Assembly: GCA_009886755.1 (NCBI GenBank)
Contig: QXYU01000038.1
Coordinates: forward strand, 26,904-85,946
Source: Flavobacteriaceae bacterium
GTDB taxonomy: Bacteria > Bacteroidota > Bacteroidia > Flavobacteriales > Flavobacteriaceae
Length of the DNA stretch: 59,043 nt
Direction of reading: 5' to 3'
Shown: piece by piece, positions 25,062 through 34,711 of the stretch
Layout: each line of letters opens with the position of its first letter
Numbering within the stretch: the stretch's first letter is position 1
Program-made: the position numbers and the translations under genes
Notes under the pieces: model-generated
What the model was told of the DNA's origin: nothing
Seen by the model: the letters and a program-made list of their open reading frames with translations, nothing else
The model's database searches: none

Positions 25062-25631
25062 GTGAGGAAAAAAGAAATTCGAATTCATTTTCTTGAAAAA
25101 AGAAAAGCAATTTCGCCAGCAAAGCATACGCAATGGAGTCAACAGATTGCTGCCAGCGTTCTTGAGGGTCTGATGTCAGATCAGAAATGGATTCATGTTT
25201 TTTTACCTATGGCTTCAAAAGCCGAGGTGGCTACCCAAGAGCTGATGGCAAGCTTGTGGAGAGCAGGCAAAAAAGTGGTTGTACCCAAGGTGCAGCCCAA
25301 GGTTCAACTGAGCCATCACCTTTGGACACCTACAACGCCTACGGTAATAAATCAATGGGGTATTGCAGAGCCGGTGGGTGATAAGACCATTTCAGCCGAA
25401 CAATTGGATGTGGTGTTGGTTCCTCTTTTAGCGATCGATCAAGATGGTCAGCGTGTTGGATATGGCAAAGGATTTTATGACCGCTTTTTAGCAAGCTGTC
25501 GCCCAGATATTGTCCGAATGGGTATTGGCTTTTTTCCACCTATAGCAGCGATTGCTGATATTCAAAGGACGGACATTCCGTTAGACAGTTACACTACGCA
25601 AGAAAAAACCTATTTTTTCAAAACTAGGTAG
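25062..25631 (+). CDS. 5-formyltetrahydrofolate cyclo-ligase
   Basis: 189 residues from a GTG at 25062, the first possible start after an in-frame TAG at 25050. Motifs: an N-terminal basic helix (RKKEIRIHFLEKRKAIS) and the C-terminal signature VGYGKGFYDRFLA for ATP and substrate binding. It converts 5-formyl-THF to 5,10-methenyl-THF with ATP, recycling stored folate. It converges with lspA, the two reading frames overlapping by 8 nt. Confidence 0.93.
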   Translation: MRKKEIRIHFLEKRKAISPAKHTQWSQQIAASVLEGLMSDQKWIHVFLPMASKAEVATQELMASLWRAGKKVVVPKVQPKVQLSHHLWTPTTPTVINQWGIAEPVGDKTISAEQLDVVLVPLLAIDQDGQRVGYGKGFYDRFLASCRPDIVRMGIGFFPPIAAIADIQRTDIPLDSYTTQEKTYFFKTR

Positions 25632-26277
25632 GATTGAAAATCTTTTTATTAAAAAACAGTAAAAGCCCCACCCCAATACTGATCCAAGTGTCAGCGGCAT
25701 TAAAGATATATTCAAAAAACAAATAGCGTTCTCCTCCGATGCCAGGAAGCCATTGCGGCCAAGTCCATTCCACCAAAGGAAATTGAAACATATCCACCAC
25801 ATGCCCAAAGAAAATTGGGGCATAGCCATTTCCGCTGGCCCAAGTGGCTATTTGCCCATAGCTATTAGTAAATAAAACCCCATAGAAGACGGAGTCTAGG
25901 ATATTACCCAGTGCTCCGGCAAAGATCAAACAAAGTGCTATCGGTAGAAGGGTTTTTGTGCGTTGGCGAAGTGTTCCCCAAAGCCAATACCCCAATCCAC
26001 AAATGGCAACCAAGCGAAAGCCGGTTAATAGAAGTTTAGCTGTGCGTTCTGACAAAAATGGAAAAATAGTATCCAAACGGGTTCCCATGGCCATCCCCTT
26101 GTTTTCGACAAATAGTAATTTGAAAAAGCCCCAATCGAGAATGGCATCTTGCCCATAGAGTGTTAGAGAATAGTTGAGTTTGATGCTAATTTTGATCCAC
26201 TGATCAATGACCAATAACACAAGAACCAACAAAAAAGCGGTGAAGGCGTTTAGTGGGCGAAAGGAAAGTTTGATCAT
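25624..26277 (-). CDS. lspA: Lipoprotein signal peptidase (signal peptidase II)
   Basis: 217 residues with four hydrophobic segments. Catalytic aspartates lie in ALGNILDSV and FNAADTWISIG. It removes signal peptides from diacylated prolipoproteins in the inner membrane; the many lipoproteins in this window depend on it. It is longer than the approximately 165-residue enterobacterial enzyme, due to a loop between the middle helices, as is usual in Bacteroidota. Last gene of the ileS-traR/dksA-(broken gene)-lspA series. Confidence 0.94.
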   Translation of the reverse strand: MIKLSFRPLNAFTAFLLVLVLLVIDQWIKISIKLNYSLTLYGQDAILDWGFFKLLFVENKGMAMGTRLDTIFPFLSERTAKLLLTGFRLVAICGLGYWLWGTLRQRTKTLLPIALCLIFAGALGNILDSVFYGVLFTNSYGQIATWASGNGYAPIFFGHVVDMFQFPLVEWTWPQWLPGIGGERYLFFEYIFNAADTWISIGVGLLLFFNKKIFNPT

Positions 26278-26307
26278 GGATTCAAAATGAGTTCAAAAAT
26301 ACACATA

Positions 26308-26956
26308 TCAACGGGCTTTGCAATCGACAGACCCTTGTAGATTTAGGATTTGAAAAATAACCCCTGTACTTGCTGTGTTGCAAGAAAGTAATTTTCCTTG
26401 AGATTTGGCCCACAGCTGCATATCCTGATGGATAATTTGCACTAACGCAGATCGGGTTTTTAAACGCCCTTTGGTTTTTTGTAAATCTAGATAACAGTTT
26501 CCGGTTTGCATTTGAATATTGAGTGTTTCGTACTGTCCTTGAGCCATTAGCTATCCCTGTTTTATGTTCAGCTCAATGGCAAGGGAGGAGGGTGCTTGTA
26601 TTTGAATACTACTGGTAATAACTTTATGAGCGGAGAGCTTGTCTCCTGGATTGGATAAAAGGGGGTTTCGAAATTCTGTCAACACCAGTTGTTGGTTGTC
26701 CGACTGACTGCGAAGTCCCATTTGATCTTGGAGTTCTCCCTCCGTTTGATAGGAGATGACAAGTGTATTATCAGGGTGATTGCTTAGTGAAACAGTACTC
26801 GCATAGGGTAAGGCTAATACTACATGATCCAAAGACTTTAAAGACCAATTTTCTCCAAATAGACTGTGTGTAGAGTGCCCAAGTGCTGCAAAGGACACCT
26901 ATAAGGGCAACGGTCTTATTTTTGAATGTTTTTAGCTTCAATACTGAGCGTAGCAT
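26308..26956 (-). pseudogene. Broken DUF4097-like periplasmic protein
   Basis: Three pieces of one protein lie in line. From ATG 26956 (or TTG 26941) the frame gives a signal-peptide-like start (KTFKNKTVALIGVLCSTWAL). The next part, SLFGENWSLKSLDHVVLALPY onward, is in another frame, so a one-base shift lies near 26850-26890. The second frame runs to a TAG at 26551-26553 and then continues in the same frame, with one CTA codon before ATGGCTCAA. The domain pattern (KLSAHKVITSSIQIQAPSSLAIELNIKQG, then LNIQMQTGNCYLDL) is the repetitive beta-strand style of DUF4097/GIN adhesin-like proteins. One frameshift plus one stop suggest a dead gene. Confidence 0.6.
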
Positions 26957-27299
26957 GAGGGACCAACAAAAGGCGTTTTTTGTTGATGAGTTTTCCCGTA
27001 ACACGACAAATGCCATAGGTCTTATTTTCAATCCGTATCAAAGCATTTCTTAAGTCTCTTATAAATTTCTCCTGACGGATGGCGAGCTGGGTATTGGCTT
27101 CTTTGGACATGGTTTCAGAACCCTCTTCAAAGGCTTTAAATGTGGGAGAGGTGTCTTCCGTCCCATTGTTCCCATCATTCATATAGGCACTTTTGAGCAG
27201 TTCCAAGTCTGCTTGCGCCTTTTCTATTTTCTCTTCTATCAGTCCTTTAAATTCTAAAAGTTCCGAATCGGTATATCGTTTTTTTGTAGTTGCTGGCAT
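26916..27299 (-). CDS. TraR/DksA-family protein
   Basis: 127 residues. An N-terminal coiled-coil region (about 10-75, rich in Glu/Lys/Leu) precedes the C-terminal finger region YGICRVTGKLINKKRLLLVPHATLSIEAK. Only one of the four DksA zinc cysteines (in GIC) plus a histidine (VPH) remain, so zinc binding is doubtful; Bacteroidota homologues commonly look like this. It probably acts in transcription, perhaps at the RNA polymerase secondary channel. It starts 2 nt after ileS and is surely co-transcribed with it. Confidence 0.88.
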   Translation of the reverse strand: MPATTKKRYTDSELLEFKGLIEEKIEKAQADLELLKSAYMNDGNNGTEDTSPTFKAFEEGSETMSKEANTQLAIRQEKFIRDLRNALIRIENKTYGICRVTGKLINKKRLLLVPHATLSIEAKNIQK

Positions 27300-27301
27300 G
27301 A

Positions 27302-30300
27302 TTACAGTTTTTTTATGGTTATCTGTGTATCAATTTCATCAAACGTTAGGACTTGACCATTAGGCAATTGCGCTACAAAGTCCAGTGCCTCTGTTAAAGT
27401 CTCTGACATAATATAGCTTTTATTGTTTCCAACGGCTTTTTCGAGCCCAGCATGCTGTGCGATTTGCACGGCAATCTTATCGGTGACTTCTAGTCCCGCA
27501 TCTTTTCGGAGGTTTTGAATTCGATTGACCAGTTCCCTAGAGATTCCCTCTTCAATTAAGGTTTCATTTAAAGTGATATCAAGAGCAACCGTTGTTCCGC
27601 TTCCAGAAGCGATCAACCATCCTTCAATATCCTTGGTGTTGACTTCCACGTCCGATTTTTCTAAAGTAATATTTTTTTCGTTTACTATGACGTCTAATTT
27701 GCCTTGGTCTTCTAATTGACGAATTTCATCTTCAGAAAGTTGCTTGATTGTCTCGGCGACAAAGCGCATCTCTTTTCCAAATCGGGGGCCTAGCGTTTTA
27801 AAATTCGGTTTGATTTCTTTGACCAAAATGGTACTGGCATCGTCAAGCAGTTCCAGTTCTTTGACATTGATTTCGGTTTTGATTTGATCAGTGATGGAGG
27901 CCAATTGTGCCCGATCTTCCTTGTTTTTGACAGGGATCATCAGTTTTTGAAGCGGTTGGCGAACTTTAATCTGTTCTTTTTTCCGTAGAGAAAGGCCCAA
28001 TGAAACAATCAAACGGGCTTTGTTGATTCGGGTTTCCAAAGCGGAGTCAATCGATTCGGACAGTGACACGGGGAAATTGCTGAGGTGTACCGATGCAAAT
28101 GATTCAACGTTAGTGTTGCCGATCAAATCTTGATACAAACGATCCGTATAGAAAGGAGCAATAGGAGCGGCTAGTTTGGCTACGTTCAGTAAACATTCAA
28201 AAAGTGTTTGATAAGCGGCCATTTTATCTGCACCATAGGTTCCTTTCCAAAAACGACGACGGTTGAGGCGTACATACCAATTGCTTAATTTTTCTTGAAC
28301 AAAATCAGCAATGGCTCGTGCGGCCTTGGTGGGTTCATAGTTGGAATAGGCATTATCTACTTCTGCAATCAAGGAGTTCAATTCCGATAAAATCCAACGA
28401 TCCAATTCGGTACGCTGGTCTAAAGGAAGGGCGTTCTCTTCATAACAGAAGCCATCAATATTGCTGTAAAGGCTAAAAAAGGAATAGGTGTTATAGAGGG
28501 TACCAAAAAATTTGCGTTGGACTTCTGCAATACCTTCCACATCAAACTTTAGATTGTCCCAAGGATTGGCATTGGCAATCATATACCAGCGTGTGGCATC
28601 AGGGCCATACTTTTTTAAGGTTTCAAAGGGATCAGCGGCATTGCCCAATCGTTTAGACATTTTCTGACCATTTTTGTCGAGTACCAACCCGTTGGACACC
28701 ACATTTTTATAACTGACTTGATCGAAAACCAAGGTTGCGATGGCGTGTAAGGTGTAAAACCATCCACGGGTCTGATCGACTCCTTCTGCGATATAATCAG
28801 CAGGGAAAGCTTCTCCAGCATCAATTTTTTCCATGTTTTCAAAGGGATAGTGCCATTGAGCATAGGGCATGGATCCAGAATCAAACCAAACATCGATGAG
28901 GTCACTTTCTCTGTGGAGGGGTGTACTCCCGTCATCTCCAACCAATACGATGGGATCCACAGTGTTTTTGTGTAGGTCAATTTTTTCGTAATTGGCTTCT
29001 TCATAGTTTCCTACTTCAAAACCTACGAAGGGATTGTTTTTTTGAACTCCAGCGGCTTGTGCCTTTTCAATTTCGGAGACAAATTCTTCCATAGAGCCAA
29101 TTACTTTGACCTGTTTTCCGTCTTCCGAACGCCAAATAGGCAGCGGAATTCCCCAGAATCGCGAACGGGAAAGATTCCAATCATTAGCGTTTTGAATCCA
29201 GTTGCCAAAGCGTCCTTCTCCAGTGGATTTGGGCTTCCAGTTGATTTCTTTATTGAGGGCTACCATGCGTTCACGAACCGTGGTCATCTTTACAAACCAT
29301 GAGTCTAACGGATAGTATAAAATGGGTTTATCGGTTCGCCAACAGTTGGGATAGGAGTGCACATACTTTTCTACCTTAAAGGCTCGGTTGCGTTCTTTGA
29401 GTCGGATAGCAATTTCAACATCGACCGATTTCTCTGGGATTTCTGTTTCGGAGTAGTATTCGTTTTTGACGTATTTCCCACCCAAAGGACCGAGTTCTTT
29501 CCGAAATTTTCCTTGAAAATCTACTAAGGGAACCAGATTCCCATTTTCGTCTTCAACCCGCAATGGGGGTACAGGAGGCTGGGCTTCTAAGGCTACTTTG
29601 GCATCATCAGCCCCAAAAGTAGGAGCTGTGTGAACAATTCCTGTTCCATCTTCTGTGGTAACAAAATCACCAGTAATAACGCGAAAAGCATCTTGAGGAT
29701 TTTCTGTGGGAAGGGGTGCTTCATCCCAAAGCTGTTGATAGCGAATACCGACCAAATCACTCCCTTTTATTTCGGATTCGATCCAGTAGGGAAGCTGTTT
29801 TTGCCCCTTTTCGTAGTCTTGTAATGCTTCGGGGGTGGTGACTTTAACAAATTTTTTCCCTAGCTGTTTGCCAACTAATGCCTTGGCGAGAAGCACACGG
29901 ATTGGGAGATGGGTGTACTGGTTGAAGGTCTGCACCACTACATAGTCAATTTTGGGCCCCACGGTAAGTGCGGTGTTGGACGGTAAGGTCCAAGGTGTGG
30001 TCGTCCAGGCCAAAATATACAGTGTGTCGGATGCTTGTAAGGTCTTTGGAAGACTATCCATTTGAGTCTCAAACATGGCGGTTACCGTAGTGTCCGTAAC
30101 GTCTTGATAGGTGCCAGGTTGATTGAGCTCATGGGAGCTTAATCCGGTTCCTGCTTTGGGGGAATAGGGCTGAATGGTGTAGCCTTTGTAAAGCAAGCCT
30201 TTCTCGTGGATTTGTTTTAGTAGCCACCAAACACTTTCAATGTATTTGGATTTGTAGGTAATGTAAGGGTCTTCCATGTCCACCCAATAGCCCATTTTGA

Positions 30301-30706
30301 CAGTAAGTTGATTCCAAACATCCGTATAGCGCATCACAGCCTTTTTACAGGCTTCGTTATAGGCTTCAATACTTAGGCTCTTCCCAATTTCATCTTTGGT
30401 GATCCCGAGTTCCTTTTCCACGCCTAGTTCAACAGGAAGCCCATGAGTGTCCCATCCCGCTTTTCGTTTGACTTGGTAGCCTTTCTGGGTTTTGTAACGA
30501 CAGAAAATATCTTTGATCGCTCGCGCCATGACGTGATGAATCCCTGGCATTCCATTAGCCGAAGGAGGTCCTTCGTAAAAAACAAAAGGGGGATTCCCTT
30601 CCCGAGAACTGATGCTCTTTTCAAAAATAGCTTCCGCTTCCCAATAGGAGATAATTTCTTCCGCTACTTTGGGTAAATCAAAATGGTTGTATTCCTTGAA
30701 TGCCAT
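27302..30706 (-). CDS. ileS: Isoleucyl-tRNA synthetase
   Basis: 1134 residues, class I synthetase of the long type. The HIGH-equivalent is GIHH in PPSANGMPGIHH (48-58) and the KMSKS-equivalent is KMSKR (682-686, M683). The editing domain lies between them and the anticodon-binding and C-terminal domains follow. It charges tRNA-Ile and proofreads valine. The 234-bp region upstream has no T-box; it shows a short hairpin (30718-30737) near the ATG. Confidence 0.97.
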   Translation of the reverse strand: MAFKEYNHFDLPKVAEEIISYWEAEAIFEKSISSREGNPPFVFYEGPPSANGMPGIHHVMARAIKDIFCRYKTQKGYQVKRKAGWDTHGLPVELGVEKELGITKDEIGKSLSIEAYNEACKKAVMRYTDVWNQLTVKMGYWVDMEDPYITYKSKYIESVWWLLKQIHEKGLLYKGYTIQPYSPKAGTGLSSHELNQPGTYQDVTDTTVTAMFETQMDSLPKTLQASDTLYILAWTTTPWTLPSNTALTVGPKIDYVVVQTFNQYTHLPIRVLLAKALVGKQLGKKFVKVTTPEALQDYEKGQKQLPYWIESEIKGSDLVGIRYQQLWDEAPLPTENPQDAFRVITGDFVTTEDGTGIVHTAPTFGADDAKVALEAQPPVPPLRVEDENGNLVPLVDFQGKFRKELGPLGGKYVKNEYYSETEIPEKSVDVEIAIRLKERNRAFKVEKYVHSYPNCWRTDKPILYYPLDSWFVKMTTVRERMVALNKEINWKPKSTGEGRFGNWIQNANDWNLSRSRFWGIPLPIWRSEDGKQVKVIGSMEEFVSEIEKAQAAGVQKNNPFVGFEVGNYEEANYEKIDLHKNTVDPIVLVGDDGSTPLHRESDLIDVWFDSGSMPYAQWHYPFENMEKIDAGEAFPADYIAEGVDQTRGWFYTLHAIATLVFDQVSYKNVVSNGLVLDKNGQKMSKRLGNAADPFETLKKYGPDATRWYMIANANPWDNLKFDVEGIAEVQRKFFGTLYNTYSFFSLYSNIDGFCYEENALPLDQRTELDRWILSELNSLIAEVDNAYSNYEPTKAARAIADFVQEKLSNWYVRLNRRRFWKGTYGADKMAAYQTLFECLLNVAKLAAPIAPFYTDRLYQDLIGNTNVESFASVHLSNFPVSLSESIDSALETRINKARLIVSLGLSLRKKEQIKVRQPLQKLMIPVKNKEDRAQLASITDQIKTEINVKELELLDDASTILVKEIKPNFKTLGPRFGKEMRFVAETIKQLSEDEIRQLEDQGKLDVIVNEKNITLEKSDVEVNTKDIEGWLIASGSGTTVALDITLNETLIEEGISRELVNRIQNLRKDAGLEVTDKIAVQIAQHAGLEKAVGNNKSYIMSETLTEALDFVAQLPNGQVLTFDEIDTQITIKKL

Positions 30707-30717
30707 GTACTTGCGCT

Positions 30718-30737
30718 TTTTCGCTCGCTTGCGAAAA
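30718..30737 (-). other. Short hairpin in the ileS leader
   Basis: TTTTCGC and GCGAAAA pair over a 6-nt loop (7 bp) 12 nt upstream of the ileS ATG. It could influence initiation. It is not a T-box and has no T run. Confidence 0.3.
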
Positions 30738-30940
30738 TAATCAATTTAAGGAAGAAATTGGCGGATTGAAATTTGAAATGCTACTGTTTTCGTTTGGTGT
30801 CATCAACAGGAATATAAATGGGTAATGATTTGTATAAAGGAACCCTTTAATGCTGTTTGCATACAGTTAAGTTTACAAAATACCCATTTCTTTTAAATAA
30901 ACACGATTCTGAAATGCTTTCCTTGTCCAATCTAACGGGT

Positions 30941-31165
30941 TTATTTTTTGTTATTCATATAATAACTTAATGCTCCTGAGGGGCATTTTTTTATCTGAGT
31001 TCTTAATTCTTGAGTTGTCGTATTATTTATTGTAATCCAAGGTTTTTGTTTTGGATTATAGACTTTTGGTAAAGCTTTGACGCATTCCCCTGCATGGATA
31101 CAGGTTTTGGGCTTCCAAACGATGGTCAGTTCACCGTTCGTATATTCTTTAATTAGTTCAGTCAT
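30941..31165 (-). CDS. YjdI-type (Fer4_19) iron-sulfur protein
   Basis: 74 residues. The pattern CIHAGEC (Cys22, Cys28) and KCPSGALSY (Cys61) is the divergent mono-cluster ferredoxin domain Fer4_19. Three cysteines suggest a 3Fe-4S or otherwise unusually ligated 4Fe-4S cluster. Small, soluble, probably an electron carrier. It sits 91 nt downstream of a di-iron hydroxylase-like membrane protein, which could be a redox partner; this is inference only. Confidence 0.85.
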   Translation of the reverse strand: MTELIKEYTNGELTIVWKPKTCIHAGECVKALPKVYNPKQKPWITINNTTTQELRTQIKKCPSGALSYYMNNKK

Positions 31166-31256
31166 ATTTTTCTGTTAATTCTTTCAATTAGGGTTACATG
31201 AGAAATCCATTTTCAACTATTGTTGTAGTGCGTTTATAGGGTTTGTAGAGATGTGT

Positions 31257-32138
31257 TTATTTTGAAAATTCTTTAAAACCTATAGATGGATCATAATCAT
31301 TAGTGGTCTTAATCGAATGGAGTTCACTGCTTGTATTTTTAGAAGTAATCATAGGAAAAAAAAGTTGCACATACCAAGGCTCTTTTGATTGATTCCAAGC
31401 GCCAAACCTTGTGGGGTATTTTCGAGTGATTTTTGAAGTCCCAAAAATAACGTCCCAAATGAAAAGAAGATTTCCATAATTACCGTTTGGATGAGAAACC
31501 CCGTCTTCTGCGGTTAGACCATGATGCGCAAAATGAGTACTTGGTGTTGAAATGGTTCTTTCTATAATCCATACCACAGGATTTAATAGTTTATAGCGAT
31601 AAAGAAATCGATCCCATTTTGTTTCACTGTGGGCCAATAAAATGACCACTAGTTTTATGGGGAGATAGAACAGATAGACATAGCCCATTCCCAAATAGAT
31701 TAAAACGGCTGAAAACCATATTCCAGGCATTAAGGCATAGTATAATATCGCATTTCTATAGGTAACAAGCACACCCATTTCTTCTACCACATGATGTGGT
31801 CTGTGTAGCTTCCACATGGTTTTATTTGTATGCGAAAACCGATGCCACCAATATTGGGTCATGTCATCCAAAAGGAGAAACGCCAAAATATGCCACCCTA
31901 AGGAAGATTCTAGAAAATAATCTTCAAGCCCTGGAAAAGCAAAGCCCATGGTCCAAAAGACAAACAGGAATATTCCAGGCTGTATGAAGGTCGGTAAAGT
32001 GATAAGACTAACCAACTCTATGCTAAAATCATTTTTTGACCTTTTATCATCAAAATACAGTCCACCAATGGATTCGATGATTCCTAAAATCAGCAATACA
32101 GTTGCGGGGATGAGTTTGCTTATAGTTACTTCTTCCAT
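31257..32138 (-). CDS. Fatty-acid hydroxylase / sterol desaturase-family membrane protein
   Basis: 293 residues with several membrane helices (about 10-30, 45-70, 80-95, 135-170). The di-iron histidine motifs are complete: His99-RFS-His103, His112-RPH-His116 and His202-FAH-His206. Members insert hydroxyls or double bonds into lipids or carotenoids using O2. The substrate cannot be told. In flavobacteria, carotenoid hydroxylases and sphingolipid or sterol-type enzymes fall in the family. The start MEEVTISKLIP was chosen as the first ATG before helix 1. Confidence 0.88.
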   Translation of the reverse strand: MEEVTISKLIPATVLLILGIIESIGGLYFDDKRSKNDFSIELVSLITLPTFIQPGIFLFVFWTMGFAFPGLEDYFLESSLGWHILAFLLLDDMTQYWWHRFSHTNKTMWKLHRPHHVVEEMGVLVTYRNAILYYALMPGIWFSAVLIYLGMGYVYLFYLPIKLVVILLAHSETKWDRFLYRYKLLNPVVWIIERTISTPSTHFAHHGLTAEDGVSHPNGNYGNLLFIWDVIFGTSKITRKYPTRFGAWNQSKEPWYVQLFFPMITSKNTSSELHSIKTTNDYDPSIGFKEFSK

Positions 32139-32224
32139 GATATGTATCCTCGAAGTTAAGAATTAGTTTTTACGATACACTGATAAATAGTGATGGATAT
32201 ATATTTACAACTTCTTGGGTTTTA

Positions 32225-34711
32225 TTACAACTGGACTTGAAGTCCCAATCGGAAACTTCTCCCGGGAGCAGAAACACCAGAAGCAAAAGTCCGGTAGTGT
32301 ATGTCAAAGAGGTTTTCCAGCCCAGCTTTGAGGTTGACTTTTTCACTCCACTGGTAGTTGGTCAAAATGGAGAGGTCACTCCAAGCAGGTGCTCCAGCAT
32401 GTTGAGCGGTCAACAGTGTAGCATAGGGGTCGATGAGAGGGGTTTCTTCCAAGCCATCTTCACCTCCAAGACTAAAATTGGAGGGGTCTTTGGATGTGCT
32501 GAATTGAAGCTGACTCCGGATTTGAAATCGGGCTTTGCTATAGCTTAGTGCAAACGACCCGAAAAGGGGAGAGATGGACGGCATTGGTCCATAATTGGTA
32601 TTGTGGTCGGCACCGGTAAAAGTGAGATTCCCGATCAACTCCAAGGAGCTGTTAAGCTTGAATTTGGTGTCTAAGGCTGAGCCATAAACCCAGCGATCCC
32701 CTAAGTTTTTATTGGTCACAGTAGGTAATTCTTCGCCATCGTAGCGCACGGTGTTTTGATCAGGAGTAGTGACATCTGAAAACACTATATAATTGGAGCG
32801 AACGATGTGTCGGGATATTAAAGTAATGTAATTTCGAAGGGATAGTTGGTTGCGTTTGTCTTTGGAAAAAACAGTAAATCCAAGATCAAAGTTGTAGGCA
32901 TATTCGGGTCGTAAAAAGGCATTTGGAACAACAAGCACACCACTATTTTCTCGAATTTTGCCAATGTCATCTATGTTAGGAGCTTTAAATCCGTTGGACA
33001 GTAGAACATTCCACTGCCATTGCTCGGAAGGACGATGAACCGCTGCGAGTGTCCAGGTCAATGCTTCTTGAGAAAGACTAACGGAATCCAAGAGTCCATC
33101 GATGAGAGCTGTTTCTTTCCAGCGTGCCGAAAGTTGGTAATGCGTCAGGCGATAGCCCAAATTAAACGTCCATTTGGGGGCGTATTTCCAAATCCAATTG
33201 CCGTAAATCGCATAGGTCTGGGTGTCACTACCATCACTTGGATAGCGGCTTGCAATGGCCAATGGGATTCCCAAGCTGTTAATGTCATTTCCAGAAACAT
33301 TTAGCAATTGTGAATAGCCACGTGAATAAACGTTATTGTAGACACCTTCAAAACCATAATTTACCTGATGTTTGGGTGTGAGTTGCGCACTAAAATCCCC
33401 ATTCAAACTCAACACCTGTACTGTTTCTTCTTGTGAAGATCGGGTTAGACTGCCAAATTTCCGTTTGTTTCTCGACTCCAAAACGTTTTGATAGGCAGCT
33501 GTGAGCGTTCCTTTTTGCAACCATTTTTTTTCAGGGAAGAATTTGTACTGACTTGATACCAAAAGACGTTTTTGCGGACCATAATACCATTCGCTGAAAC
33601 GTAGCATACCTTCTTTATTTTCGTTGAGTTTGTCAAAACGATTGATATTGGAAGAGGTTGAGTACTGAAGATTGAACAGAAGTTGATGATTCCCCCGAAG
33701 TTGCACCAAAAATTTTTGAAGAAAATCGTATTGTGAATAGCCTGTATTTCTTTGAATATTAGGGTGAGGATTGAGGGTTTGCTCCTCCTTGAAATAGTGG
33801 CTGGTATTTTCTGAATAATAATTACTCAGTCCCCAATCTTTGTAGCCGTGTGTCCGGTTGGCGCCCATTCGGATATCCCCAAATTGGGAAAAGCTAAAGC
33901 TGGTAAGACTTCCCCATTTTTCTTTGCTGATATCGGCAGAAGCATGATAAAGACCAGACTGAGTTGCAGAATTAAATTCGCTTGAAACTCGTGTTCGCCA
34001 TTTTTTGGAACGGTTTAGCACAGGGGATTTGGTATAGTAATGAATCACGCCCCCTAAAGCATCGGAGCCATACCCTACAGAAGAAGAACCAAACATGACC
34101 TCTACCCTTTCAATGGTATTGGGATCAAGAGTGATGGCATTCTGTAAATGTCCCGATCGGTAAATAGCATTATTCATCCGTACACCATCTACAACTAGGA
34201 GTACTCGATTAGCTTCAAACCCACGCAATACAGGGCTTCCTCCACCCCCCTGTGATTTTTGAATTCGAACTCCAGGAGTTAATGCTAACAAATCGGCTCC
34301 TGTACTCATGGGGTTTTTTCGAATGGTCTCTGAGCTGATTACAGCTACTTTTTCGGCAATTTCATTTCGTTTACTTTGGGAACGGGCTACAGAAAGAATA
34401 ACCTCGTCAAGGTTTTGCGCTTCTAGCACCAAAAAGAGATCGGTGGTTGTCTTAGAGAAATCAACAGTAAGTTGTTGTGTTTCGTAGCCGAAATATTGAA
34501 CTGTAACCAATTCGTTGGGTAAAAAAATGCTGAGTGAAGCATTTCCTTCGGGTCCCGTTAGGGTACTGCGTTTTCGGTCTTCTGAGAAAATAGCAACACT
34601 TTCCAAAGGAGTATTAGTATCAGCGTCAAACACACGCAACGCCTGTGCCTGCCCAACAGAGAGGCTCCCCAAAAGGAAGAAAATAGCACTAGTACACTTC
34701 AAATATTTCAT
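32225..34711 (-). CDS. TonB-dependent receptor, haemin-receptor-like
   Basis: 828 residues from ATG 34711; an ATG three codons earlier is also possible. Signal (KYLKCTSAIFFLLGSLSVGQAQ), then a carboxypeptidase-regulatory-like domain (about 22-100) and a plug with LRGFEANRVLLVVDGVRMNN, followed by a long beta-barrel ending in an aromatic residue-rich strand. The plug sequence resembles HmuR-type haemin/haemoglobin receptors, so haem or iron uptake is likely but not proven. Its start overlaps recO by 23 nt. It ends an otherwise housekeeping gene run. Confidence 0.85.
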   Translation of the reverse strand: MKYLKCTSAIFFLLGSLSVGQAQALRVFDADTNTPLESVAIFSEDRKRSTLTGPEGNASLSIFLPNELVTVQYFGYETQQLTVDFSKTTTDLFLVLEAQNLDEVILSVARSQSKRNEIAEKVAVISSETIRKNPMSTGADLLALTPGVRIQKSQGGGGSPVLRGFEANRVLLVVDGVRMNNAIYRSGHLQNAITLDPNTIERVEVMFGSSSVGYGSDALGGVIHYYTKSPVLNRSKKWRTRVSSEFNSATQSGLYHASADISKEKWGSLTSFSFSQFGDIRMGANRTHGYKDWGLSNYYSENTSHYFKEEQTLNPHPNIQRNTGYSQYDFLQKFLVQLRGNHQLLFNLQYSTSSNINRFDKLNENKEGMLRFSEWYYGPQKRLLVSSQYKFFPEKKWLQKGTLTAAYQNVLESRNKRKFGSLTRSSQEETVQVLSLNGDFSAQLTPKHQVNYGFEGVYNNVYSRGYSQLLNVSGNDINSLGIPLAIASRYPSDGSDTQTYAIYGNWIWKYAPKWTFNLGYRLTHYQLSARWKETALIDGLLDSVSLSQEALTWTLAAVHRPSEQWQWNVLLSNGFKAPNIDDIGKIRENSGVLVVPNAFLRPEYAYNFDLGFTVFSKDKRNQLSLRNYITLISRHIVRSNYIVFSDVTTPDQNTVRYDGEELPTVTNKNLGDRWVYGSALDTKFKLNSSLELIGNLTFTGADHNTNYGPMPSISPLFGSFALSYSKARFQIRSQLQFSTSKDPSNFSLGGEDGLEETPLIDPYATLLTAQHAGAPAWSDLSILTNYQWSEKVNLKAGLENLFDIHYRTFASGVSAPGRSFRLGLQVQL

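Noticed and set aside
26771-27031. Separate 86-residue protein
   Set aside because: Its middle is the signal-peptide piece of the broken DUF4097-like gene; its first third is the tail of the TraR/DksA gene in another frame.
30707-30940. T-box leader upstream of ileS
   Set aside because: No T-box core or specifier stem is visible, and T-boxes are not typical of Bacteroidota. Only a short hairpin is present.
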